A DNA stretch of 64,000 bases, from assembly GCA_943735955.1 (NCBI GenBank), contig OX030956.1, positions 6,580,145-6,644,144 of the forward strand. The letters run 5' to 3'. The stretch is from Piscicola geometra (taxonomy: Eukaryota > Annelida > Clitellata > Hirudinida > Piscicolidae). Shown piece by piece: positions 1 through 20,757 of the stretch. The notes below the pieces were generated by a model. The model was not told where the DNA came from. It made no database searches and saw only the letters and a program-made list of their open reading frames with translations. The position numbers were made by a program, and so were the translations under genes. Position 1 is the first letter of the stretch. Each line of letters starts with the position of its first letter.

Positions 1-329
1 TGATATAATTCTACTAAGCATTTTTTGGTAGTGTACTTACTTTTTTTCGGACAAAACTTCAACAGACCGCCATGACACTTCTCGACAAAATGGCGAAGGA
101 AGAGTGGACTTTTCTGCACCAACACAACATTCCACCCCCCTCCCCACAGTGTCCCCTTAATACACCACCCACCCTCTCTTTCCCCATCCTCATCCACAAA
201 ACCAACCACTCTCTCGTCTTCAGACCTCCTCTCTTCTTCCACTCATGTGTTCGTCCTGTTGTTTAAGTTTAAACTTTTTCGAAACAAGATGTTCACTTAT
301 GCTTAACTTACAATTCTTTTCCTTCACAG

Positions 330-802
330 CTGGCCTTTTTCAAGCTTTTTGGCTGCTTGGCAACACCAGCCAAGAGGAACAAGGCAGGCTACTTGGACAC
401 GGAACTAGAAGGTTGCGGCACATTGGTAAGTTTTGGTTTGAAACATTCAATTAAAGCTTTTTTTATTAATATTTCCTTGGGTTCTATCGACAGACCGTCC
501 TGTTAGAGTTCCACTATCAAATTAGAAACAAAAATAAAACATTGGTATTTGAAGACCACCCTCCTATCAAACATTCACTTCATCCTTGCCAGGTGAGCGC
601 TACAGCTGATACGGTCTTCCGGGTGTGCAAGCTCCTGCCCGGTCAGAGGTACGTGTTTGCGTGTGCAGCATGCGACTTGAAGGGCGAGATGATAGGCAAG
701 GTGGGAGTGTCAACGAAGGCAATCCTCACCAGCAACCCCGCCTCCTTCAGCCTAGCTTCTTCCATTATCAGTCATTACACAATGGAAAGTCAACCAGCCT
801 AA
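330..802 (+). CDS. CFAP54-like fragment with a fibronectin-III-like segment (3' part only)
   Basis: Two exons join in phase: 330-425 (acceptor TTCACAG, donor GTAAG) and 593 to the stop at 800-802. The second exon reads as the end of a fibronectin-type-III-like beta sandwich, with the string KLLPGQRYVFACAACD followed by GKVGVSTKAIL. From memory of the family this resembles the ciliary central-apparatus protein CFAP54, which has a similar 'LxPxxxYxFAVAAYDxxGKLIG...TKPIL' stretch. CFAP54 proteins are very long (about 3000 residues), so this is at most a small part; the left side lies outside the window and the open frame ends at TAA with no clear further donor. It may be a truncated or decayed end. 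The next gene (NME6-like) converges on it. The FN3-like character is fairly clear; the family name is an inference. Confidence 0.45.
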
Positions 803-1005
803 AATCGATTTTAAAACAATACTTTGATTATTTTCATGAATGATTAAACTCGATAATCAGCAAATTATATTTTTTATTTGAATAAAATGAAATATTAGTC
901 ATTGTAAGGCAGTAAGAAATACATTTGTGAAGCGTCTGAATGCTGAACTATGGATTAGAGAAAGCGTGGTTTAAATTCGTTTGCTCGATCGGAAATACTG
1001 AGACT

Positions 1006-1550
1006 TCACGTTAGTGGCACGTGTATGAACTCCTTCTCATTGAAAACCACTTCGCCCCTCTCGAACTTGGGTCTTTCCGGAGACCTGATCCATGCATGGG
1101 CGTCGAAGTCTTTGAAGAAGAAAGCCATCTCCCTAAGGGCGCTTTCCTCAGAATCTATGGTCATGCAAATATTTTTTAATGTTAAAACTGCATAGATTTA
1201 ATTAATTAAAGATAAAAGAAATTAAAGAACAGAGAAAATATTTTTCCCAACCTGAGCCATGTGTGGAGTTCCTTGTGTCAGTGAGGCCAAACCTGCCCCT
1301 GATTGAAAGGGGGTCTTCGTAGATGGTCCTTGTGACAGTGGGTATTATAATATGTGGAATGAACTATTTTTGCGAAATATTAGAGATTTATGTATTTAAA
1401 ATTCAAATGAGTGAAAATAATATTTATAAAGTATGAATTGAATTAACAAAGGCTTCAGGCACATACTTATACACCTTGGTGCCTCCCATGAGTTTCCTCC
1501 ACGCTGCCAGGCAGTCCTCTTTGTACAAGATGCATGCCATTAGAGGACCA
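1006..1550 (-). CDS. NME6: Nucleoside diphosphate kinase 6-like (NME6), 3' half
   Basis: Three minus-strand exons join in phase: 1467-1550, 1252-1328 and 1006-1154 (stop TGA at 1006-1008). The product contains SGPLMACILYKEDCLAAWRK, then SIRGRFGLTDTRNSTHGSD, then an FFF-KDFDAHAW tail. NDP kinases transfer the terminal phosphate of ATP to NDPs through a phosphohistidine; the catalytic His sits in the NxxHGSD motif and is present here. The SIRGxFGLTDTRNxTHGSD form is specific to the NME6 group rather than NME1-4. The N-terminal half (the 'xIKPDAV' strand and Kpn loop) was not found in the AT-rich DNA upstream, so the gene is either partial, has tiny or distant 5' exons, or is a decayed copy. It is convergent with the fragment to its left and divergent from ATP7. 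Confidence 0.85.
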
Positions 1551-3076
1551 CTGCAGAAGTTGGTGCACTTTGAAGATGTTAATTAAAAAAAAACAATCTT
1601 CTTTTGTCATTAATGCTACTAAACTAAGAGAGAGAACTAACCATGTCATGTAGTTGACAAGTCTTTTAAAGAAAAACTTATCTATAAATTTGAATGATTT
1701 TTATTAGTGTCACTATAGATTCTATTGAAAATTTCATGTTTAAACAGTTTATTTGAGGATTGAAAGAAAAAAAACCTTTATGTTCAGAATAAAAGACTTC
1801 AGCTTCCTCTTTTGATAATTTCATAAATTTACTTTTAACAATTAGAAATTGTTTAGCAACAATAGAACTTTGAATTTCCTGTTAAAATATTTTACAACAG
1901 ATAAAATTTATCTAATAAATTTGATATTATATTATGAAATTATATTTTACATATTTATAATGACTCATAGTAAAAAACAGAAGCACAGGCAATTAAAAAT
2001 ATATATAAACAAATATTCCCGAAAATGTAATCAACAATTAAACAAAAATTTTGAAAAATAATGTATTTATAATTTTAAAAAACGACCTAAAAAATTTAAC
2101 TAGGTCTCAAAACTTAAACTCAAAGTCTGGTAAAATTTTCTTATCAACTGATCTATATAATTCAAAACTTAAAGTTTAAGTCTTGAAGTTTGAAACTTGA
2201 AGCATTGCCTGCGCTTCCAAATTCAGCATTATACTTTTAAAACATATGGATTAGCCACAACATCAGGTTTCAAAATAGTTAAAGTAAGATTTAAAAATTT
2301 AGGCATTACTCTCCATATGAATATTTTTCACTTTAGTTATTTGAAACTTTATCTTTTAAATTTAAAGATATTATATTTAACTCAAACTAAAAGTAAATCT
2401 AATATTTAAGAAAACTTAAATGTCTAGAAAAGCGTAAACTTTAATTGTGTTTTATTCAAAAGAAGTTAGTAAAATCTGACATTTAGAATAATTAAAGTAA
2501 GTTTTTATAATTTATTCTTTATTTCAAAACATATTATTCTTTTAGAATTGAGATTTGAAAAATCGATTATAAAATAAAATCTATAATACATTTCTAATGT
2601 TACAAATCTAAATTATTAATTATCTACAAATCTTAATATATTTTTAATAAGATAAACTTCAAAACTTTTTTGTGTTTTTATTTATAGAAGATTAAAAAGG
2701 TTAAATGTGGACCGCATTTACGTTAATAATACTTTTTAAATTCAAGCTTCACTGTTTATTGTTTCAATTCATTTGACTCTTTGACTCATGTAATCATTTT
2801 TTATAATTTTAATTCAGGTATATAAATTAATTTTTCAAAAAAATAGTTTGAATGTCAATAATGAGGATGTATTCTTGATTAAGTTCAGATTTAGTAGAGA
2901 TAAGCTCTTACTCAGTTTTTCTATTTAATTTAAATTTTAAAACTGGATCATCTTCCATCTCTTCCTAGTTGACCTGACACTCATTTAAGGTTACTTTGAT
3001 AGATATGCATTCTGAATAACAGAATATTCATTAATATTTCTATTCATATCTATGGACTTATTTTCTGATGACTCAG
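1551..3076. other. AT-rich gap between NME6-like and ATP7
   Basis: About 1.5 kb of very AT-rich DNA. It should hold the missing 5' exons of the NME6-like gene (minus) and the promoter or upstream exons of ATP7 (plus), but no open stretch with convincing homology was seen on either strand. Confidence 0.6.
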
Positions 3077-10763
<7,687 letters not shown>

Positions 10764-13363
10764 CAGCTTCCTTCCTCGTCTATTGATACATTCTCTTCCT
10801 CGACCAGCACCCTCGTGTCAATCAGTCAGCACTCTTCTAATCGTCTTCGAATGACTTTTTGCAGCCTTAATCATATTTCTATCTTGCAAACTCGCTACAT
10901 ACTGACTACAAAGCAGTTTCAAGACGTGAAGCTAAGTATTATGTAGATGGTACGACGTGATGCCGTTTGTCAGTAAGAACAAGTCAGCAGAGTATTAGTA
11001 GTGTGAAAGGCACCTCCTGTCTTTAAAGTTGTTGTGTATTCGTTTTTTTCTCATTTTTGGTTTTAAAAAAGTTGAAAGTCAAAGAATCACTTAAATATAA
11101 CCAAATATTGTTTTTTGTTGACTCAATTGTTTTTTTCTAACTATTATATAGTGGCTTGTGTTACTTTTCGAATACACCCTTCATGATTTGACGAAAATCC
11201 ATTGAAATCTAAATTTTAATTTTAACAATTTTCATGCTAAATAAAATGTTCTAAACACGTAAAATGCTCTCTATTTAAAGGTCCATAAAACTAATTGGAG
11301 TTCTCAATGTGAAGTTAAACGGCGTTAACTCAAGACACACACGACAAGCCGTCAAGCAGATGCCTGTTGGTGGTCTGCGCTGACAACACCGCCATGCCTT
11401 GCATCTCTCGACAACCTCTCATTCCTTTCACAGCCACTCTACCTACTTCAGATATTAAAAACTTAACTTCATTTTAAGTCGACGAAGATAAAAACTTAAT
11501 ACAAAAAGGTGGAAACAGTTAGTAAAAAAGTTAATTTCGTTAAGCAAAACGTTATCCCTTAATCAATTAATTTTTTCATAATTTAACGGAATCTGAAGCT
11601 AAACGTTAAATATTTACTTTTTATTATAATAAAAAACTTTGTTAAAAAAAATTCCAAACTAGAGTAAGAAAAAGGCTTTAATGAAACAATATATTTATTT
11701 TAACTTTTTAGTATTATTAAATTAATGAAATATTGATTAAAATTTAAAATAGCAAGAAATTTTATAAAATTAGACAAATTAAAAAATATATATATATGTT
11801 ACAAGCAATGTGTAGAAATAGGCAAATCACGTAATGCCTAAAATTTTTAGGCAATCCATCGAATGCCTAATTCGATCAGGCATTCCTTAGAATAAATCGT
11901 TTCTTGAAACTTTGTTTTAATAGTTTTATTCAGCTCAATAGTTTATTGCAAAAAGTTAAAGATGAATGACATTTATTCAATAAATTGGAAAAAAATCCTT
12001 GGATTGCCTAATACTTCACATTGCCTGTAACATATAACTTAATAACTCTCTCTTTCTATTTCTGCATTTCGTCCATGAGATGCATGCTCCCCTTCATGTA
12101 AAGTAGCATCTCTAAGTTTTATTCTGACAGAGATTAATGGCTCGTGAAGAACTTTATGATAAAGTCAACCAAGAGTTTTTCACTAAAAATGCCGCATCTG
12201 TCAAAGATTCGATCTCCAATCAAGCCTTGGCCAAGTTTTGGACTTTTTCTTAATTTGAAGTGTGGCTTCTGTTGCTTTTTTTGATTGTGTAACATCACTG
12301 AAGAAGTCTCAGTCATCCTTATCCACTTCCTCTTCGTTCTTCCTACTTACACTGTAACTGGTCGTTTCTTACAAAAGTTCTCAATGAATGGCCTTCTTGA
12401 TTTTACATTTCATTTCTTTACAACCTGAGCGACTTTAGCGTTCTAATCATTAAAGACGAAACATAGAGTGGAAGGCAGCAGCCAGTTTACATTCCTCATC
12501 CCCATGACGGTCCTAAACGTCCATGCCTGCCGAAAGTGCTTTGACCAAGAAACTGCAGTAGCCGAGACCCTTGTTCTCAAAGTATGAAGACCGTTGCAGC
12601 AATTTATGCTTTGACCACATTACAGTTATCCCACAGCTTAACGGAGTATAATGAAACTATAGTTACTTAGTCCGTTAATGAATTCCAAGTCTTACCGAAA
12701 AGTTCAATCGTTAATAACGTTTTAACGGATTAACGGTTTGAAACCCAGATTTTTTATTACAATTTCATGACTTTTTTAATGACATTTCACTAGAGATTTA
12801 TTTTCACAATTAAAATAAAAAGGATTATTTGGTTTTTCATGTTATACAGTTTGAATATTAAATAAAAGATTATTAAAGTTTTGCTATTATTTATGAAAGC
12901 GAGTAGGACAATTATGGTTTCAATAACGAATCAATATAGAAAAGTAGAATCCGATTATTGAAGATGGCTGAAGGAGGCACTCACAAGGCGATCTGCCAAT
13001 GCTTAGTAAGATAACCAGGCCTGTGAAACTCCCAGAGGACTGAAGTGCATGGGTGGGAGGCTGCATGGGCGTGTGGTGTTGTTACATACAATATAGCCTA
13101 TATTGTGTTATGGTATATTGAATGTTGTATGCTAAGTGCCTCTGCGAGAGTTATCTTCCAGTCGACTCCACCCCTCACTTCTTGATTGGCTATACAGCAA
13201 CCATACAGAAATGCAAACCATCGCATATATACTCAATACGTAGGATATTTAAATGAGGACTCAACATGGATGTTTTTTAAGTTATTTGACTCCAGACCAA
13301 GCGATCCCTTTGACGAAGATAAAACTACAAGGCATCATCTCCTCTGTATGAGCGAACACAACG
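10764..13363. other. Intergenic region between ATP7 and Lbx
   Basis: About 2.6 kb of AT-rich sequence with the likely ATP7 3'UTR at the left and the Lbx promoter/5'UTR at the right. It contains one short inverted-repeat element (11794-12035) and a stretch rich in TTAACG/CGTTAA words near 12630-12750. No further gene was recognised. Confidence 0.6.
11794..12035. mobile_element. Short inverted-repeat element (MITE-like)
   Basis: The ends are inverted copies of about 34 bp: left starts ATATGTTACAAGCAATGTG, and the reverse complement of the right end starts ATATGTTACAGGCAATGTG, with continuing similarity to AGGCAA. Inside are further GCCTAA/TTAGGC pairs around 11836-11880. About 242 bp in all, with no coding capacity; TA dinucleotides flank both ends. 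The superfamily is not assigned. Confidence 0.7.
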
Positions 13364-16300
13364 ATGAGGCTCGACAAGGAGACACGAGTGAGAGGGCCCT
13401 TGAGTCGCTTCTCCATCGACGCCATCCTCAACTCCAAGCCATCGAAACGCCATGACAAGCTGGTGAGACCGTGGCTTCTGAATGCTCCTGACGCCAACAA
13501 GCCCTCCAGAGACGCAAATGAACGCCTCCACCCTCACCTCCTGCACCAACAGCATCTCTACCGCCTCAACAAACACCCTCAAAGTCTTTTGGGCGAAAGT
13601 CAAGAAAGAGTCTTTCGTATTGATCCTCGTCTACAAGGACTTTTCTCACACAAGTGTTTTCATGAAAACGTTTTTAAAAACAGAAGATTTCACTTTGAAA
13701 ATGACAGTTACAATAACCGTAGTAACAAACACAACAATAGTAACATCAGCAAAAATAACAACAACCACAGCAGTAGCAACAATATTAATAACAACAGCAA
13801 CAACAGCAACAATAACAACAACAACAGAAACAACCAAACCAGTGATAACACACCCACAAATCACCACGTCCATACAGAAAAGCCCCTCAACTACCCCTTA
13901 CAAGCGCTCTTCGTCATGGCCAACGGAGGCCTGGATGCATATCCCAAAGGTTCGTAGTCTGTCGTTATTTGTTTAGGTTTCCGCATTTTAATCTTTCTTT
14001 ACTCTTATAGAATGCTGTAAAAAAATTTTATTAAAAATCTTCAAAAAATAGAATCATTTCAAAATAAAATAAAAGTTTTTCGAGCCTTTAAACGTCAAAA
14101 TGTCATCAAAAGGGTATCAAAAACTTGAGTCGGAACGACAGAGTCAATTAGTTTGACGTGTAGTCTCTGCGCGTGTGCACGTGCATAAAATATTTGAACC
14201 CGATCCTTCCAAGGGTTCCAGGTTGAAGGTCAGCGAGCGTTCTCCCTTCTGCACATTCGCCTTTTTAATGTCCCTATTTCTGAATATTTCCATCAAGTTC
14301 ATATTGTTTTTTTATTAGTTTAAATATTCATATGGTTAAGATAACACTATGGAACTAGTAGTTGTACTACTACTTTTTTCTAGACATCAGAACATCATTA
14401 AATTCGCCGTTAAGATAACTGCCATATATTTTGTGCTTATTTGGCATTTTTAGAATTGTTTTTACTTTTCACACATAAATATAAAGTCCTAACAAGTCCT
14501 TTTAATCATGGGAAAAATAAGAAAAAAAACAGAAACGATTAAACATTAATAATCACCCTAAACGACCGTTCCAAAAAGGGCCATTAATCTCCTCTTGGTG
14601 ACAAACTCCATAGGAACGTGAGTAATTTATGTCATGCGACTGTCTGGCAATCACTTTGTTGTCTTGGGGGCTTTGAAGTTCTGATGTTCTGACAAATACA
14701 CCTCACCTGTGCACCGCCACCTCAGACTACATGAGACTTTAACTAAGTTATTCGACTCGTAGAATTTAAATTTTTATTTCTGCATGAAAAATAATTTTAA
14801 ATGATCGAAAATATGATTTCATCTATTCTATAAATGTATACAAAAGTTGAATAGCTCTTGTTATAAAGTGTTTAAGAAATTGAAGAGCAGTATGAACCGA
14901 AGAAAGAAGGCAAGGATTCAAGTCAGACAAGCAGCATAATGGGAACAAAGTCAATGGAGCATCTCGTAGAGTCTTATTTGCGTGATTTAATGTAATTGCT
15001 CGAAGCCTTTTAAATTTGCAACTAGTCTTAGACAAATAACAAACACAAACGCAAATAATAAACTATGAAGTAAGTGAGAGAAGGTTGGGGGTTTAACCCT
15101 CTCTAGACATGTTGTCATCTCCTAAGAAAGCTTTAAAGTTACGCTTAAGAACCGGTTTCAGGTCCCTTTAAATAAAAACTCCAACTTCAACCCTCATTGA
15201 AAAAAGTATTTAACTTTTAACTTGCATTAAGCATTAGTTTAGAAAAGTAGGCAAACGTTAATACAGATGTTTGGTTGATACTGCATGTGATATTAAACGC
15301 ACTGTCCAAACTCCACCACTCTGACCTTCGTGATGCTGATGAAGGTGCAACGTTGAGAATCTTTATTGCATTTGTTTTATGGACTAAAACTTATAAATAT
15401 TATATTATAGCTTCGTTTTTCTTTGGTTTTTAATGTTTACTTTTTTCAGAATTTGTTTTTAATTATGCCACAATTTTATCGAAAAGTTTTTATTTTTCGC
15501 CATTTAAAATTTTGGGCAAAATTCGCTAATTAGGAGTTTTTGCGAGAGGTTTTAGATAGCTAATCGTGAAGTTACTTTTACATAATAAAAAAACGATGTT
15601 AATAAAGGAATTTTAACAGTTTGTGTACAAGCTGGTGGTGCCTTTTAAAAAGTCGTAAATCCATTTATTTAAAATAAATAACGCAAAAACGTCCTTTCCA
15701 CGCCTCCTAGGAGAGATCACGTCTCAACACCTACCTTGAAGTTGTCATTAGAAAGCTATTGAAATGAAAAATATCTCCAAAGTAGTTCAGTCTCTACAGA
15801 TGCTGTTGAATGATTGTTTAACGAGACATTTTTAATTGGAAAAACACATCTTTGATTGCTCATGTGAAGAGATAATTGCTTGGTTAGGCGCGTTTTAATT
15901 GGCAACAGGCATGCCACAAGAGTCGAACCCATAACCTGTTAGCCCTATCATCTTCCCTTTCATCATCACACTGTTTATCTTAAATAGCACCAATAAAAGA
16001 GCCATACATTTGATATTAGAGTAACCGTATACGCCAGAAAAGTGCAAAGAAACACAGAGCTTTTAGAGGCATGTGTTGAGTGGAGATTTCTTTGAAAGGT
16101 AATTTAATTAGAAGCCTCAGTGGCATTGCACAGACCTGTTGCTGTAATTGAATGGAACGTTTAAGATGAAAGAAGGAGGTGTCTGCTTCAGTTGATTAAA
16201 GAGCCGCCTATAACGAGGCGTTCTCGAAAGATCTGTTAATGGCGTTGAGGCTCTTCTAAAAGGAATTTCTAACACTCTAATAAGACTTCTGACGCAGGAG

Positions 16301-18913
16301 TTAGCAAGCGGTTAATGCTGCCATGGAGCTCCACGAGTGTGTAATTGCTCGCTCGCAAGGAAAGAGCCTTTTAGCAACGGGGTTCTGGTGGTGCATATTT
16401 GATTGCACTGAAGAAGTTAAGTCGAAGTCACAATAAATCAAAGCCAATATAAACACAATTAGCGTCTTGAGACCTTTGTCATGTTTGCAGACTGCGTGAA
16501 TTATAATGCAAAAACATCATTAAAGTCTCATTGGCCGTCTTCTGTGCAAGTTTGCTTCTTTAAGGAATCTTCATACATTTAATTTTTTGGTTGTTGGTTG
16601 GCCTAAGCATAGCAATTAAAAAAATCAAAAATACAAAGCTTTGAAACGAGCCTTTTCAGCTGGCTGGAAATGAATTAAAGATTTCAGAAAAGACACAAAA
16701 ATGTACCCTCATTCAAACTCAAGAACTCACTCACATACAAACACCTAAGTGCACACACAAAATCACACAAACGCACACAGACACACACTCACATGCACGC
16801 ACAGCACAAGGGCACAGAAGGCATCTCGGGCGTACACGTTCGCACCTTTTTGAAGCTGACGTCATAACATTTGCAATGGACTCGATGCAGAGTGATGCCT
16901 CAGCACATGCGCTCATTGACTGCTGCAGCTACTTCATCAGCTACATCGACTGCTGCAGCTACTTCATTGACTACATCGACTGCTGCGACTACTGCATTGG
17001 CTTCATCGACTACAACTACTGCATTGGTTACATTGACTGCGACTACTGCATTGGCTACATCGACTACAACTACTGCAACACTATATTGCCACATGAAAAT
17101 CGTTACCAATTCAGAAAGTAATTAAAACAATAATAGATAAACCATTTATTTTTTATTTGAATAGCCATAAAAAACTCTTAACAAGTATAACACAAAACGA
17201 GCAGTAGATAACGGCAACAACACCACAACAACAACCAGCAGCAACAACTCAACCTCTCGACACCTCACTTATCTGCCCGCTTAAAAGCTTTGTGTGAAAA
17301 TTAACACATTATCTCCTGCTTTCATCACGTGCAACAACACACTTTTACGCCTCTGTAAATGTGTAAAACTACAGCAACTAGATACCTTCTCATACATTGA
17401 TCCTTTATCTATCACCCAAAACACGTTTACACATCTAAGTACAGACAAGATTTTATTTTCACGCACATAGATACAAACATACATTCTATACACATACAAA
17501 CACTTTGACCAGCACATGCTTAAGCGTAATGAAGATGGACGCAACAGGAGCTGCATATTGTTGTACCTTATGACGCATCTCCCATTCACAAACACACACG
17601 TGTTTGCACACAAAAACAAATAAGATAAAATATTTTTTTACAAAAATAGATTTAAAGTTTAATTTATTTAAGTTTGAAATATTAATTTTATATCCACAAT
17701 AAAATACTCTAGTATACAAACATTAACATACACTGCATCACTAACATACAATTTAAGATAGACACATATACAAAGGAATACAAGCATACAATGCAACACA
17801 CTCAGACAGGGGTTGCTAAATGATAGGTATTTTGAAGCGTAGTGTTTTAGTGATGTTTTCATTTAGGATCCTCGTATAATTTCTTGGCGCCAAACTGCTT
17901 CGTTACCTTATGCAACTCTGTTTTGGTGCTAACTTCAGTTTTTTCTCCATCATATCTCTGTGCCATTAGCCTGTCGGCGTGGGCTCTTACATGAGTCGAC
18001 ACTCGTCTTTTTCTTGTGCCTCTTGCTTTCACGAGGAGGTTCCACAGTCCCTCTAGCTACTAGGCGATGGCAGGAATCGAACTCAAGACATTCGGATTAC
18101 AAAATGTAGGGTAATATTCTCATAAATAAAGGTTTTGTTTTTATGTTTTGATAATTGCTTTTAATTAGTGCTATTTTTTCTTGTTTGGCTTTATGTATAT
18201 ATATTCAATAAATTAAATTTTCAAACCAAAGAGACCAAGCATTGTTTGAGTAATGCTATGAAGACGTTTTCAATCAATCTCGACTCTGACTATGTTCATT
18301 CATTTCAAACTAATAAATAAACTCTTTCAGAATCATTCATTTTCTCCATCATCATCACTCAAATCATCATTATCATCATCACAACTTTCATAATTAATAT
18401 CCTTCAGTTAACAACCTCCTACTCGGACATAGCACCGCCCACCAGCCTCTTTGCCAGCATTCTCATTGACCAATCATTTTAATCTCAGAGTCGAATGGAG
18501 CTCTAGCGTTCAATAAATTTAGAAAATAGTGATTTGGTGAGTTTAGGAATGTTAAGCAAAAAGCTCTCAAAAACAATTTTAACAATTATAAAGTTTTTAT
18601 TAAAAAAATTATACAACTCAAAAAAGATAAAACATAAAATCGTTAACTGAATAAAAAAAATTTTAATTACAAAGAAATAAAGATAAAATTAAATTATATA
18701 AGCAATGAGTTTCAATGAGCAGCCATCGAAGCTTGTGACCAGGCATCACACTACCCTACCCCAAGCATTAATCTTCAACTCTCTTCTAATAACTTCACTT
18801 CACAAACAAGATGTTGCTAGCGGGAGTTGAGAAGGAATCGATGAATCATTCGTTTAAAGCTTTCATAAGGCCCTGAATCAGCATCTGTTTAGGGTGTTCT
18901 AGGTACTACTAAT

Positions 18914-18953
<40 letters not shown>

Positions 18954-20070
18954 AAGCTCAGACTGACGTGATGAATGCTTTTCTCGCCCTTAACTGACTT
19001 CTCTAATAACAACATTTTCTTTATCACCATCTACACCAATAATCTCACCTTTTTTTTTATCCATCTTCTCCCTTCTACCACAGTCCAGCACCACCACCGT
19101 CCACCACCACCACAGTCCACCACCACCACCACTCAGCTTCCAACAGTAGCTCTCCCGACCTGAGTGCCTCATACGTTGGCATGACGACCAAGCACCACGT
19201 CATCATGCGACACTTGCTCAAGAAGCACCGCAAGACGAGGACCGCCTTCAGCAACGAGCAGTTGGTGCAGCTGGAGAAGAGGTTCAAGCTCCAGAAGTAC
19301 CTCACGCCTGCTGACCGCGACGAAATCGCATCCTCGCTCAAACTCTCCAACTCTCAGGTGGGCTTCGTTGAGGGGTGACTGCCTACGTGATGTAATGGTC
19401 TTGGTCTGTCCTTATGAGAGATTTTTGAACTGATTTGCGAGCTGATGGAATTTGTTTATGGAGCTTAAAAACGGTCCCGAAGCCTAATCAAGTGTATTGA
19501 AGGCTCCACGGTGCAAAGCGATTTCTAATAAATCAATAAAGAAGCAATTATGCCTCACAAATCTCTCACAACACCACTCGAGCTTGCAGCATTCCTCGTG
19601 CTCTTCGCAGTAGAGAGTGAAGGATGTACTTTTCGGTCGCTAAGCCGTTTGTTTTGACTGCGCTCTGCTTGCTCTACCATTTAGCGCTGCTCTCAGAAAC
19701 ATAAATCTCATTAACGCTTTTAAGCGCTCGTCTGGAAGTTTAGAGCGTAGTTGCCGCTTGAGAAGAAATAACTGCAAAATACCATCTGTCTTCAAGCTCC
19801 GTGCAAACAACACTTAACTCGAACACAGCAGAGCACATGCATCTCCACTGAAACCTTCTTCGCTCTTTAAATCTACAACATTATCCACTAAACTTTTTCT
19901 GAAGCTCGAATGCAAGTTCCATCAAATGCTGCAGCCTCGATACCACTTCCACCTTCAACACACAGGTGATCACGTGGTTCCAGAACAGAAGGGCCAAGTT
20001 GAAGAGGGACATGGAGGAGCTCAAGGCAGACGTCCGAGCAGCCACTTCACTCAGCGTGACGTTGTCTTGA
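13364..20070 (+). CDS. Lbx: Lbx/ladybird-type homeobox transcription factor
   Basis: Three exons: 13364-13949 (donor GTTCGT), about 19116-19357 (19137 is an alternative start in the same phase) and 19966-20070 (stop TGA). The homeodomain begins HRKTRTAFSNEQLVQLEKRF, contains LTPADRDEIASSLKLSNSQ and ends VITWFQNRRAKLKRDMEELK. The RDMEELKADV extension directly after helix 3 is the ladybird/Lbx signature, and the homeodomain intron falls between Gln44 and Val45. Exon 1 carries an Engrailed-type repressor motif early (GPLSRFSIDAILNSKPS, compare FSIxDIL in vertebrate Lbx) and a PLQAL segment near its end; between them lies an Asn/Thr-rich low-complexity stretch from an AAC/AAT repeat. The C-terminus after the homeodomain is short, lacking the long vertebrate tail. 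Lbx acts in muscle and neural patterning. The first intron is 5.2 kb. Confidence 0.93.
16917..17080 (+). repeat. 27-30-bp minisatellite in the Lbx first intron
   Basis: Six degenerate units of the type GACTGCTGCAGCTACTTCAT followed by CAGCTACATC or shortened variants. Several frames are open across it, but there is no homology and it sits inside a large intron. Confidence 0.8.
17870..18105 (-). mobile_element. tRNA-derived SINE-like copy
   Basis: On the minus strand the sequence GAGTTCGATTCCTGCC near 18065-18085 matches an RNA polymerase III B box (GTTCGATTCC). It is followed by an unusual moderately GC-rich body (GGGACTGTGGAACCTCCTCG onward) in otherwise AT-rich intron DNA. The A box side is degraded. 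The call rests on the B box and composition; no second copy was seen in the window. Confidence 0.5.
18914..18953 (+). repeat. (CAA)n microsatellite
   Basis: Thirteen or so CAA units in the Lbx first intron. Confidence 0.9.
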
Positions 20071-20757
20071 TGAAAGTAAACGAAGTGATCATCTCATTGG
20101 AGGGACGAGCCGTTTTCTGAAGCTGATTTGGCATGCATTTATTTGGACAGAAGTGCTTCATAAGTTATTGTTACCTTAGTCATTTTGTTTTATTTTTATA
20201 ATTGACGGTTTTCAAAGACTGGAAACGATTTGTTTTATAAAATAATGCCTCAATTTTATCAATAGTGAGTGAATTCATTAGTGACTTGCATTTTTAGCCT
20301 TTATTCTCTTGTGTAAATATTCTAAGACACCTTCAACACCATTCACTCAGGCATCACACACCCGAACTTTGAATTTGTGCAAAGTATTTGTGTTTTCATT
20401 GGAAACTACCTTCTTTGCCTTTAAAAGTGCAATATTCTCCAATGTCAAACTCACTAGCCCATGTGATAAACACATAAATCATTTACAGACTCATCAAGCT
20501 CAATTTGGAGTAGATTTTGGTTTTTAATTTAATTTATTAAACTCATATTTTTCTAAAAATGAAGCTTATTTTGTAAATAACTACCTTGAATATTTTACTC
20601 ATAGCTGCTTTCACAATAAAAGATGTGATACCTATAATATGAAATATGTTGAAACTGTGACTAAAGTATGATCCTGGGCTGAAATCGTGGAGACTTTAAC
20701 ATATAGACTTGAGGACACTGAGCGCATCCCTCAATGATACAGATTTGAAGATGCCCT

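Noticed and set aside
16871..17125. Short ORFs rich in Thr/Ala or Tyr/Ile/Asp
   Set aside because: They are the translated minisatellite in the Lbx first intron; no start context, homology or splice support.
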